Of a stretch of DNA of 16,092 nucleotides, positions 1 to 7,135 are shown piece by piece. A program made the translations under genes and the position numbers. Source of the DNA: JBGRQB01 sp041725875 (lineage in GTDB: Bacteria; Bacteroidota; Ignavibacteria; Ignavibacteriales; Melioribacteraceae); NCBI GenBank assembly GCA_041725875.1, contig JBGRQB010000094.1, positions 1 through 16,092 of the forward strand, in the 5' to 3' direction. The notes below the pieces were generated by a model. It made no database searches, had not been told where the DNA came from, and saw only the letters and a list, made by a program, of their open reading frames with translations. Numbering within the stretch: the first letter of the stretch is position 1; every line of letters starts with the position of its first letter.

Positions 1-96
1 TTTGCGCAAACAACGTCGACACCGTTTCTAGTGTTTGAAAATTGGTTCAGCTGCCAGGCTTCCATGGAAACTAATTTAAGAGAAAGAAATTTTTAA
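1..96 (+). other. Anomalous left edge: GC-richer sequence joined to rodA, with a short open plus-strand frame
   Basis: The first 70 bases are about 46% GC, clearly above the surrounding AT-rich coding sequence, and none of the minus-strand frames continues RodA convincingly. On the plus strand, frame 1 is open from base 1 to a TAA at 94-96 (31 codons, C-terminus ending NLRERNF), which could be the tail of another protein. The stretch is also crowded with palindromes: TTTGCGCAAA at 1-10, GTCGAC at 15-20, CAGCTG at 48-53 and TTCCATGGAA at 60-69. It could be the end of an inserted element, a chimeric contig tip or poor sequence. No transposase or terminal inverted repeat can be recognised in so short a piece. 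Confidence 0.4.
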
Positions 97-742
97 TTAT
101 GAATGGAAATTCGAAACAAAAAGCTACCAAAAAAATATATGTGTTATCAAACATTGAAGCAAAAACCACAATGCCCGGACTCAAAACCACAAACAAACTA
201 AATAAACTGATACCACTCCAGAAGATCATTACCAGCATAACAGAGGTAAATACAATAAGTGTTCCCACATCGGGCTGAAGAAGAATCAGAAACATCGGAA
301 TTCCGCCAATAAGAAGCGCAAGTGAGATATCTTTGAAATTATTAATATCCCCTTTTATTTTACTTAAAAAACTGGCAAGAAAAAGTATGGTTCCCAATTT
401 AGCAAATTCTGCCGGCTGAAAACCTACCGGACCAAAAGAGAGCCAACTGACAGCGCCATTTATTTTTCGTCCGACCAGCAGTACCAGAATCAAAAGAAAT
501 ATCGAAAACAGATATGCCGGAGTTGAAATGAGTCGGAACAAATTATATGGCACAAAATAAACTACAAAAAAAGCAACCAGTGCAACACCGGCAAAGATAA
601 GCTGTTTGTTAAAATTGTTACTCATTGCAGGGTGATTTGCAGTTGCAGAGTAAATTGCAACAAGTCCGAGACAAATTAAAGCTATAACCGGTATAAAAAC
701 CAGAAAATCAAATCTGTCATTTATTTTATAATTTATTTTCAA
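71..742 (-). CDS. rodA: Rod-shape peptidoglycan polymerase RodA (SEDS family), 3' part missing
   Basis: RodA polymerises lipid II into glycan strands during side-wall elongation, working in the inner membrane with PBP2. About eight hydrophobic segments are visible (roughly residues 12-30, 48-66, 75-93, 112-128, 137-155, 160-176, 180-200 and 201-220). SEDS signatures include GFQPAEFAKL (residues 107-116) and LLQPDVGT (154-161). The start is a TTG at 740-742, two bases after the PBP2 stop, with a GAG-containing weak ribosome site. The reading frame ends at a TAG at 71-73 after 223 codons, whereas the family is usually around 370-420 residues. The extracellular loop with the catalytic aspartate and the last helices are therefore absent. 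The final stretch (IIKNFFLLN) still resembles the cytoplasmic turn after this helix in relatives, so the break lies close to base 75-90. It is probably not functional as seen, but the break may be a contig-end artefact. Family identity is secure. Confidence 0.9.
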   Translation of the reverse strand: MKINYKINDRFDFLVFIPVIALICLGLVAIYSATANHPAMSNNFNKQLIFAGVALVAFFVVYFVPYNLFRLISTPAYLFSIFLLILVLLVGRKINGAVSWLSFGPVGFQPAEFAKLGTILFLASFLSKIKGDINNFKDISLALLIGGIPMFLILLQPDVGTLIVFTSVMLVMIFWSGISLFSLFVVLSPGIVVFASMFDNTYIFLVAFCFEFPFIIKNFFLLN

Positions 743-744
743 TT

Positions 745-2541
745 TTAATTCTCACTTACATTTGAGGCAATTGTTTTATCTTTGCCGTTTTTGTTTTCCA
801 GATAAGTTCTGATAACATCACGTGCAATTGGTGCAGCGTGTGTACTACCAAACCCTACATTTTCAACCATTACAACCACTGCTATTTCCGGGTTTTCATA
901 AGGAGCAAAAGCCACAAACAAAGCGTGATCTTCACCGTGCGGGTTCTGAACCGTACCTGTTTTACCACCAATGTTTATTCCGGGAATTCTGTACCATTTT
1001 GCAGTTCCATGTTCTCCCTGCACTACATCAAACATTCCCTCTTTTACTATATCAAAGTTTTTCTTTTTTATATCAACTTTAATTTCCTTTACAGGCGCTT
1101 CAACCATCTGATGTGTTTCCTGATCAATATATCCTTTCAGAAAATGCGGCTGTTTTGTTGTTCCGCTGTTAGCAATAAGAGAAACGTACTGCGCTAGTTG
1201 TATTGGTGTTACACTAAGTTCTCCCTGACCAATACTAAGGTTCAGCAACAATCCTTTTGGCCAGTTTTTTCCATATCGTTTTACATAATACTTATCGTCA
1301 GGTAAAATACCTCTGTATTCTCCGCCTATATCAATGCTGGTTTTTTTACCAAAACCAAACTTTTTGTAATATTCAGTCCATTTCTCAAAACCTAACTTTA
1401 ATATAAGTTGGTAAAAGAACGTATTACAAGAACCCTCAATTGCTTGTCTGGCGGTAATATTTCCATGAACTCCGCCGTGACATTTCCAGGATCTGTTACC
1501 ATATTGGTAGCTTCCCCCGCAGTATAGTTTTGTATCTTCAGTAATTACTCCTTCTTCCAATGCTGCGAGTACCAGCAACATTTTGGATGTTGAACCCGGA
1601 GGAATAATCGACATTATTGGTCTGTTAAAAAGTGGCTTTGATTCATCTTGTCGTAAACTGTTTAGAACATTTTCAGAAGTAACTGCTGTAAAAGCGTTCA
1701 AATCGTAATCGGGTGCACTTACATAAGAAAGAATTTCACCTGTTGAAGGTTCAACTGCAATGATTGATCCTTTTTTTCCTTCAAACAATTTTTCTGCAAT
1801 TTTCTGAGTTTCAAGATCAAGAGTAAGAATTAAATCGTTTCCTTTAACGGCTTTTACATTCTGCTTTCCGTCACGGTATTCTCCAATTGTTTTTTGCTTG
1901 GAATCTACCAGAAAATAATCTAATCCTTTTTCGCCGCGAAGAATTGTTTCGTAACTTTTTTCAATTCCTTTCTGACCAACATAATCTCCCAGCGAATAAA
2001 AATCTTTATCTTCCTGTAACTGTCTGGCTGAAATCTCTTTTATATAACCAAAAATATGAGAGCCTTTAACTCCGTATGAATAATCGCGCTGCATATCAAC
2101 GGAATAACCAACACCCGGGAGTCTGCTCTGATTTTCTTCGTACCATGCAACAAAATTAAAATCTACATCTCTTTTAATTTTTCTCGGCTGATATAAAGAA
2201 AACCGTCTGTTTTTTTTCAAAACGGTTGAAACATATCCTGAATCTTCGTGAATAATTTTTTCAATCATTTCAGTCAGATTTTTATCATACATTGAAGGAG
2301 TGATTTCCAGAGAGAAGGTTGGTTTATTACTAACCAGAACTTTATGGTTTCTGTCGTAAAAAATTCCGCGCGGCGGATCTTGTTCAATCCCCTTTACGCT
2401 GTTGGTTTGAGATTTTTCATCATAAGCCATATGTTGAAAAATCTGCATATTAAAAAGCTGAAATACCACCAGAATACCGAACCCGAGCATAACCATAAAA
2501 ATGATTCGTCTTCTGGCCAGTGATCCAAAAATTTCTGTCAT
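745..2541 (-). CDS. mrdA: Penicillin-binding protein 2 (elongasome D,D-transpeptidase)
   Basis: Class B PBP that cross-links the glycan made by RodA during side-wall growth; the inner-membrane anchor places the catalytic domain in the periplasm. It has 598 residues, normal for PBP2. A membrane segment lies at about 12-32, a PBP-dimerisation (pedestal) domain at about 50-225 and a transpeptidase domain at about 250-590. Active-site motifs are visible: STSK (serine 317, lysine 320, within PPGSTSK), SCN (371-373) and KTGT (527-530). Cys341, Cys354, His359 and Cys372 fall where many PBP2 proteins carry a zinc-type Cys/His set. The ATG shares four bases with the mreD stop (ATGA overlap at 2538-2541), so translation is probably coupled. 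rodA follows after two bases, the usual mreBCD-mrdA-rodA order. The assignment is very secure. Confidence 0.97.
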   Translation of the reverse strand: MTEIFGSLARRRIIFMVMLGFGILVVFQLFNMQIFQHMAYDEKSQTNSVKGIEQDPPRGIFYDRNHKVLVSNKPTFSLEITPSMYDKNLTEMIEKIIHEDSGYVSTVLKKNRRFSLYQPRKIKRDVDFNFVAWYEENQSRLPGVGYSVDMQRDYSYGVKGSHIFGYIKEISARQLQEDKDFYSLGDYVGQKGIEKSYETILRGEKGLDYFLVDSKQKTIGEYRDGKQNVKAVKGNDLILTLDLETQKIAEKLFEGKKGSIIAVEPSTGEILSYVSAPDYDLNAFTAVTSENVLNSLRQDESKPLFNRPIMSIIPPGSTSKMLLVLAALEEGVITEDTKLYCGGSYQYGNRSWKCHGGVHGNITARQAIEGSCNTFFYQLILKLGFEKWTEYYKKFGFGKKTSIDIGGEYRGILPDDKYYVKRYGKNWPKGLLLNLSIGQGELSVTPIQLAQYVSLIANSGTTKQPHFLKGYIDQETHQMVEAPVKEIKVDIKKKNFDIVKEGMFDVVQGEHGTAKWYRIPGINIGGKTGTVQNPHGEDHALFVAFAPYENPEIAVVVMVENVGFGSTHAAPIARDVIRTYLENKNGKDKTIASNVSEN

Positions 2542-3026
2542 GACAACGCTCTGCCTGATGGTTTAAATATTAGTAATACACTTAAAATCGCGGAATAGAT
2601 CCCTGGTAAAATGCCTTGTTCAAAAATAAGAAAAATCAGTGTTGTATTTCCTTCTGTAGAAGCAAAAAACGCGTGCAATATTGAATCTATGGTTCCGCAT
2701 ATAAACACTATAAATACAAGTAAAAATGAACCTGTGTTGTATGAAACTTTATTTTCATTGTAAAAATATCCTGCTAAAAATCCGGAAAGAGTTTTTGAAA
2801 ACATCCAGCTTCCAATTAATCCGCCGCTAATCAGATCCATAAGTAACCCGACTGTAAACCCGAAAATAGAGCCGTATATTTGTCCGTTTTGCAAAGCAAA
2901 ATAAACAACAAGAATCAGTACCAGATCCGGTACGATAAAATCAAAAGAGAAGAAAGGAATTATGGTAAGCTGAATAACAGCAACGGGAATAAAAATCAAC
3001 AGAGGTAAAAATAATCTCAAGTTCAT
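2538..3026 (-). CDS. mreD: Rod shape-determining membrane protein MreD
   Basis: MreD is an integral membrane component of the elongasome that contacts MreC and the RodA/PBP2 pair. It is a 162-residue, very hydrophobic protein with about five membrane segments and no soluble domain, the usual size for the family. The family pattern of an N-terminal PLLIF helix followed by a VPDLVLILVVYFAL segment and a GLLMDLISGG motif in the middle is visible. The ATG start lies four bases after the mreC stop, and its stop overlaps the mrdA start. Sequence conservation in MreD is low, so the call rests on hydrophobicity, length, the GLLMDL motif and the position between mreC and mrdA, which together are strong. 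Confidence 0.94.
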   Translation of the reverse strand: MNLRLFLPLLIFIPVAVIQLTIIPFFSFDFIVPDLVLILVVYFALQNGQIYGSIFGFTVGLLMDLISGGLIGSWMFSKTLSGFLAGYFYNENKVSYNTGSFLLVFIVFICGTIDSILHAFFASTEGNTTLIFLIFEQGILPGIYSAILSVLLIFKPSGRALS

Positions 3027-3030
3027 TAAT

Positions 3031-3864
3031 TTAATTACCTGTAATTAGGTTTAGTTCATAAGAATCTATTTGCTTTTTCTGTATAATATCGAGAATAAAA
3101 ATATGTTTCAGACTATTAAAATTCACAAAAGGCTGAATAACAACATTGCTTAATATTCCGGAAAGACTTTCATCTTTAACGGCAACAATACCAATGGGAA
3201 TAGAAGGCGGTACAATTGTACTAAAAGCAGAAGTAACAATTCTGTCCCCTTTTTTAATATCGTATGTGGTTGGAATATTTTTGATAGAAAACTTTTTGCC
3301 GTCCCAGTTAAAAACCCCGTTAACACCACTTCGCTGATCTTCAACAGCAATTTTCAGATTATGGTTCTGAAGAGTTCTGATTACGGAAAAATCTTCAGAA
3401 ACATCCACAACAATTCCTACAAGTCCCTGATGATTAATTGCAGGCATCCCGATTTTCACAGAATCTGTTCTTCCGGAATTAACAATAAAATCACCACTTA
3501 GTTTTGAAACCGATTTAGAAATAATTGTTGCGGGAATCAGCGGATATGAAGTTGTATCTTTAAACTCTAAAAGTTTTTTTAACTCGTTATTTTCAATCCC
3601 AAACTCTCTAAGCTGGTTGATTTGCAGCATCAGTTCGGCATTGCGTTTACGGTAAGCGGCAAGTTCGGAATCATCAACAAAAATATCACCAAAAGAATGT
3701 GTGATGTTTGACAGAAATGCAAAACTTCCGAATGCATAGGTACGAATTTTTCTTATACCTGATTTTTCATTGAGGGAGATTGCTCCCAGACTGATCAGCA
3801 ATAAGACAACCAGTATAATGTACTCTTTATAATCTGCTATTATCTTATTAAAAAAATTCCGCAT
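3031..3864 (-). CDS. mreC: Rod shape-determining protein MreC
   Basis: MreC is a bitopic periplasmic scaffold that activates PBP2/RodA in the elongasome. The 277-residue protein has a short cytoplasmic N-terminus, one membrane helix at about residues 14-32, a coiled-coil region at about 65-100 (ELAAYRKRNAELMLQINQL) and a beta-rich C-terminal domain. The GDRIVTSAFSTIVPPSIPIG stretch near residues 205-225 corresponds to the conserved GD-V-TSG-----P-GIPIG family block, though the glycine after TS is alanine here. The ATG at 3862-3864 overlaps the mreB stop by one base (TAATG), so it is translationally coupled. No lipidation or unusual extension is seen. Confidence 0.95.
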   Translation of the reverse strand: MRNFFNKIIADYKEYIILVVLLLISLGAISLNEKSGIRKIRTYAFGSFAFLSNITHSFGDIFVDDSELAAYRKRNAELMLQINQLREFGIENNELKKLLEFKDTTSYPLIPATIISKSVSKLSGDFIVNSGRTDSVKIGMPAINHQGLVGIVVDVSEDFSVIRTLQNHNLKIAVEDQRSGVNGVFNWDGKKFSIKNIPTTYDIKKGDRIVTSAFSTIVPPSIPIGIVAVKDESLSGILSNVVIQPFVNFNSLKHIFILDIIQKKQIDSYELNLITGN

Positions 3865-4889
3865 TAATATCTTCTGTTACGTATAAATACTTTTGAGTAT
3901 TTGTTAAAGTTATCTATAATTTTTCCTGTTCCGTGTACAACTGCTGTTAACGGATCTTCTGCAACGTGTACCGGAAGATTTGTTTCCATTCTAATTCTTT
4001 CGTCAAGTCCTTTTAACAAAGCACCGCCGCCTGTTAACATAACACCTCGGTCAAGAATATCCGCCGAAAGTTCGGGAGGAGTTCTTTCAAGAGTTTGTTT
4101 AACAGCTTCAACAATTTGAGAAATATTTTCGTTTAATGCTTCACGAATTTCAACAGAACTTACTTCACAAGTTTTAGGAACACCGCCAACAAGGTCGCGT
4201 CCTTTAACCTGAATTGTAATTTCTTCTTTAAGAGGAACCGCAGAACCAACTTCACATTTAATTGCTTCGGAAGTTCTTTCACCAATAAGGAGGTTATAAT
4301 TTTTCTTGAAGAACTGCATAATTGCATTGTTCATTTCATCACCGGCAATACGGATAGATTCTTCATTAACAATACCGGAAAGTGCAATAACAGCTATTTC
4401 AGTTGTACCGCCGCCAATATCGATAATCATATTTCCGACAGGGGCTTCAACTTCAATTCCCACACCAATTGCAGCAGCCATTGGTTCGGCAACAAGATGA
4501 ACTTCTTTTGCACCAGCATGCTCTGCACTGTCACGCACAGCTCTCTTTTCAACCTCTGTAACACCACTAGGCACAGCAACAACTATCCTTCTGTTGGAAA
4601 TAGCACCGGAACTACTCCTTTTGATAAACGCTCTGATCATACCTTCGGCAATTTCGAAGTCGGCAATAACACCGTCACGCATTGGTCGGGAAACCCTTAT
4701 TTCCCTGTGCTCTCTTCCCTGCATCTCTTTGGCCTTGTTACCCAATGCAATGATTCTTTTTGTGTTACGGTCAAAAGCCACAATTGATGGTTCATTTAAT
4801 ACAATTCCTCTCCCTTTTACGTAGATTAATGTATTAGCTGTTCCAAGATCAATTGCAACGTCGGTTGAAAAGAAATTAAATAACCCCAT
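3864..4889 (-). CDS. mreB: Actin-like rod shape-determining protein MreB
   Basis: MreB is the bacterial actin that polymerises on the inner membrane and orients the side-wall synthesis machinery. It has 341 residues, typical length. The N-terminus MGLFNFFS can form the amphipathic membrane-binding helix. The phosphate-1 motif (DLGTANTLI, residues 14-22), phosphate-2 motif (IIDIGGGTTEIAV) and adenosine motif (MLTGGGALLKGL) of the actin/Hsp70 fold are all intact. The ATG is preceded by GAGG (bases 4896-4899) with ordinary spacing. It starts nine bases after the purH stop and ends overlapping mreC, placing it in the middle of a purine/elongasome transcription unit. The identification is unambiguous. 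Confidence 0.98.
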   Translation of the reverse strand: MGLFNFFSTDVAIDLGTANTLIYVKGRGIVLNEPSIVAFDRNTKRIIALGNKAKEMQGREHREIRVSRPMRDGVIADFEIAEGMIRAFIKRSSSGAISNRRIVVAVPSGVTEVEKRAVRDSAEHAGAKEVHLVAEPMAAAIGVGIEVEAPVGNMIIDIGGGTTEIAVIALSGIVNEESIRIAGDEMNNAIMQFFKKNYNLLIGERTSEAIKCEVGSAVPLKEEITIQVKGRDLVGGVPKTCEVSSVEIREALNENISQIVEAVKQTLERTPPELSADILDRGVMLTGGGALLKGLDERIRMETNLPVHVAEDPLTAVVHGTGKIIDNFNKYSKVFIRNRRY

Positions 4890-4898
4890 ATAGGTCCT

Positions 4899-6413
4899 CT
4901 AGTGTTTAAAGTTTCTGATTCCGGTGAATAACATTGTTAATTTATTTTTGTTTGCTGCTTCAATTACTTCATCATCTCTTACAGAACCGCCGGGCTGAAT
5001 TACAGCTTTTATTCCTTCTTTTGCAATTACTTCAAGTCCGTCTGCAAACGGGAAAAAAGCATCAGAGGCTGCAACCGCGCCATTTAGATCGTGACCAAAT
5101 TCTTTTGCTTTTGCAGCTGCAATTTTAGCTGAATCAATACGTGACATTTGTCCGGCACCAACTCCTATTGCAGTTCTGTTTTTTGTATAAACAATCGCAT
5201 TTGATTTGGTATGTTTACACACTACCCATGCAAATTTTAATTCTGCAAGTTCTTCTTCCGTGTAAGATTTTTCTGTAACCAGTTTTAATGTTTCATCAGA
5301 TAATTTGGAATTATCTTTATCCTGAACAAGAACTCCGCTAGGGATAGATTTAAACTGGTATGTACTTGAATCGTTTTTCAAGATTTTTACAAGTCTTCTG
5401 TTTTTCTTTTTCTTTAAGATTTCAAGAGCTTCGTCGGTAAACGCCGGAGCAGCAACTATCTCAAGGAAAATATCATTTAATTTTTCTGCTAAATCAGCTT
5501 CAACAGTTTCATTAAGTGCAACAATTCCGCCAAATGCAGAAACAGGATCACAGCTTAAAGCTTTTTCATAAGCAGATAAAATATTATCCGAAGTTGCACA
5601 GCCGCAAGGATTTGTATGTTTTACAATTGCACAGGAATTTGCTTCAAGATCATTAACAAGTTCAACTGCTGCTGCAAAATCTACAATGTTGTTGTAAGAT
5701 AATTCCTTACCGTGAAGAATTTCAAAATTATCATAAAAATCGCCAAACAGAAAAGCTTTCTGATGAGGATTTTCTCCGTAACGCAATTCGTTTTGAAGTT
5801 TATGATTAATTCTGATATCTGTTTTGGGCTGGTTAAACTGCTCTTCGAAATAATTGGCAATTAATGTATCGTAAAATGATGTGTGAGAAAAAGCCGCATA
5901 AGCAAGTTTTGCTTTTGTCTCGGCTGTTACATCATTATTTTCAAGTTCGGTTAAAAACTCTTCGTATTGATCAGGATTAGTTAAAATTGAAACATATTTG
6001 TAATTTTTAGCAGCAGCTCTTATTAAACTTGGACCGCCAATATCAATGTTTTCAATTTTTGTCTGAAGATCAATATCCTCTCTGTTAACAACTTCAGGAA
6101 AAGGATAAAGATTTACACAAACTATGTCGATAGGATGTACATTATTTTCTTCTGCCTGTTTAATGTCGTTTTCTTCATCTCTTCTCATCAAGATTCCGCC
6201 AAAAATTGTTGGCTGAAGAGTTTTTACACGACCGGAAAAGATTTCGGGAAAAGAAGTATAATCTTCTACTTTTGTACAACTAATATTATTTTCTAAAATA
6301 ATTTTTGCAGTATTTCCGGTTGCAAGAATTTCATAACCACATTTTGAAACACGCGAAGCAAACTCTACCAAATTCGTTTTGTCAGATACACTTATTAAAG
6401 CATATTTTTTCAC
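4899..6413 (-). CDS. purH: Bifunctional AICAR transformylase/IMP cyclohydrolase PurH
   Basis: This cytoplasmic enzyme catalyses the last two steps of de novo IMP synthesis: formyl transfer from 10-formyl-tetrahydrofolate to AICAR, then ring closure. It is full-length at 504 residues. An N-terminal MGS-like IMP cyclohydrolase domain (about 1-190) contains SGRVKTLQP (60-68) and the DIGGPSLIRAAAKN block (124-137). The C-terminal AICAR transformylase domain has RYGENPHQKA (211-220) and the catalytic Lys265-His266 in CAIVKHTNPCG. The start is a GTG at 6411-6413, chosen because MKKYALISVSDKTN matches the usual N-terminus and an AGGAT ribosome site lies eight bases upstream. In most PurH proteins the motif reads TLHP; here it is TLQP. 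It lies 15 bases after purN. Confidence 0.97.
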   Translation of the reverse strand: MKKYALISVSDKTNLVEFASRVSKCGYEILATGNTAKIILENNISCTKVEDYTSFPEIFSGRVKTLQPTIFGGILMRRDEENDIKQAEENNVHPIDIVCVNLYPFPEVVNREDIDLQTKIENIDIGGPSLIRAAAKNYKYVSILTNPDQYEEFLTELENNDVTAETKAKLAYAAFSHTSFYDTLIANYFEEQFNQPKTDIRINHKLQNELRYGENPHQKAFLFGDFYDNFEILHGKELSYNNIVDFAAAVELVNDLEANSCAIVKHTNPCGCATSDNILSAYEKALSCDPVSAFGGIVALNETVEADLAEKLNDIFLEIVAAPAFTDEALEILKKKKNRRLVKILKNDSSTYQFKSIPSGVLVQDKDNSKLSDETLKLVTEKSYTEEELAELKFAWVVCKHTKSNAIVYTKNRTAIGVGAGQMSRIDSAKIAAAKAKEFGHDLNGAVAASDAFFPFADGLEVIAKEGIKAVIQPGGSVRDDEVIEAANKNKLTMLFTGIRNFKH

Positions 6414-6428
6414 AACATATCCTATCGT

Positions 6429-7046
6429 TTAATTTTCCAAATAAACACGATTGTTTTTAATTTTTAATTTATCTTCGGAAATTTTTCCAATAACAAAAGG
6501 AAGTAATTTATGTTCAACTCGAAGAACTTTTGCAGCAATTTCTTCAGGAGAGTTTACGTTTGAAATATCTACAGCTTCCTGAGCTATTATTTTGCCGTTA
6601 TCATATATTTTATCAACAAAATGTACTGTTGGTCCGGAAACCATACACGATTTTTCAAATACAGCTTTATGAACATTCAATCCGTACATTCCCTTTCCGC
6701 CAAAAGCAGGTAATAACGACGGATGAATATTGACAATTCTGTTTGAAAATTCATCAATCATTTCATCCGGAATTTTTTTCAGGAATCCGGCAAGAACTAT
6801 TAAATCAATTTGTTTTTCTTTCAAAATTTCCAACAGGTTATGATAGGAAACCGTACCTGTTTTACCCGAATCGGAAGCAACATAGACAGGAATACCGTAA
6901 CTTTCAGCCAGTTTCACTGCGCCACAGTCAGATTTGTTACTTACAACAGCACAAACTTCCACTTTTTTAAGTGAATTTGTGATGGCTTTCATTATTGCTT
7001 CAAAATTAGAACCGCGACCGGAAACAAATACAGATATTTTTATCAT
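6429..7046 (-). CDS. purN: Phosphoribosylglycinamide formyltransferase PurN
   Basis: PurN transfers the formyl group of 10-formyl-tetrahydrofolate to GAR, the third step of purine synthesis, in the cytoplasm. It has 205 residues, the usual size. The GAR-binding loop GRGSNFEAIM is at residues 10-19. Catalytic residues are visible as Asn106 and His108 in NIHPSLLP, and Asp149 in the DNG turn, which aligns with E. coli Asp144. The ATG is preceded by AAGGTG, a good ribosome site. An 89-base gap separates it from the upstream TPR gene, so this is the likely first gene of the purNH-mreBCD-mrdA-rodA unit. It is the folate-dependent enzyme and not the ATP/formate-dependent PurT. Confidence 0.97.
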   Translation of the reverse strand: MIKISVFVSGRGSNFEAIMKAITNSLKKVEVCAVVSNKSDCGAVKLAESYGIPVYVASDSGKTGTVSYHNLLEILKEKQIDLIVLAGFLKKIPDEMIDEFSNRIVNIHPSLLPAFGGKGMYGLNVHKAVFEKSCMVSGPTVHFVDKIYDNGKIIAQEAVDISNVNSPEEIAAKVLRVEHKLLPFVIGKISEDKLKIKNNRVYLEN

Positions 7047-7066
7047 AACACCTTAATTTTAAAGCT

Positions 7067-7097
7067 GAAAGATATTGAAATATGGAAAATAAATCAA
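7067..7097 (-). promoter_or_regulatory. Candidate promoter upstream of purN
   Basis: In the 89-base gap between the TPR gene and purN, the minus strand carries TATCTTTC (7067-7074), one base off the Bacteroidota -7 box TAnnTTTG, with a TTG (7095-7097) 20 bases upstream. This would give a leader of only about 15 bases that still includes the purN ribosome site. The rest of the gap is AT-rich with no clear hairpin terminator. The assignment is weak because such boxes arise by chance in AT-rich DNA. Confidence 0.3.
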
Positions 7098-7135
7098 TGA
7101 AATGATGGATTAAATAAATCTTTTAAGTCTATATT

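Noticed and set aside
822..1197. Plus-strand open frames across mrdA
   Set aside because: They lie antisense to a well-matched PBP2 gene, have no recognisable protein features and no ribosome site; they reflect low stop density opposite an AT-rich gene.
4306..4824. Several overlapping plus-strand frames opposite mreB
   Set aside because: mreB is complete and conserved throughout this span, so these are antisense shadows.
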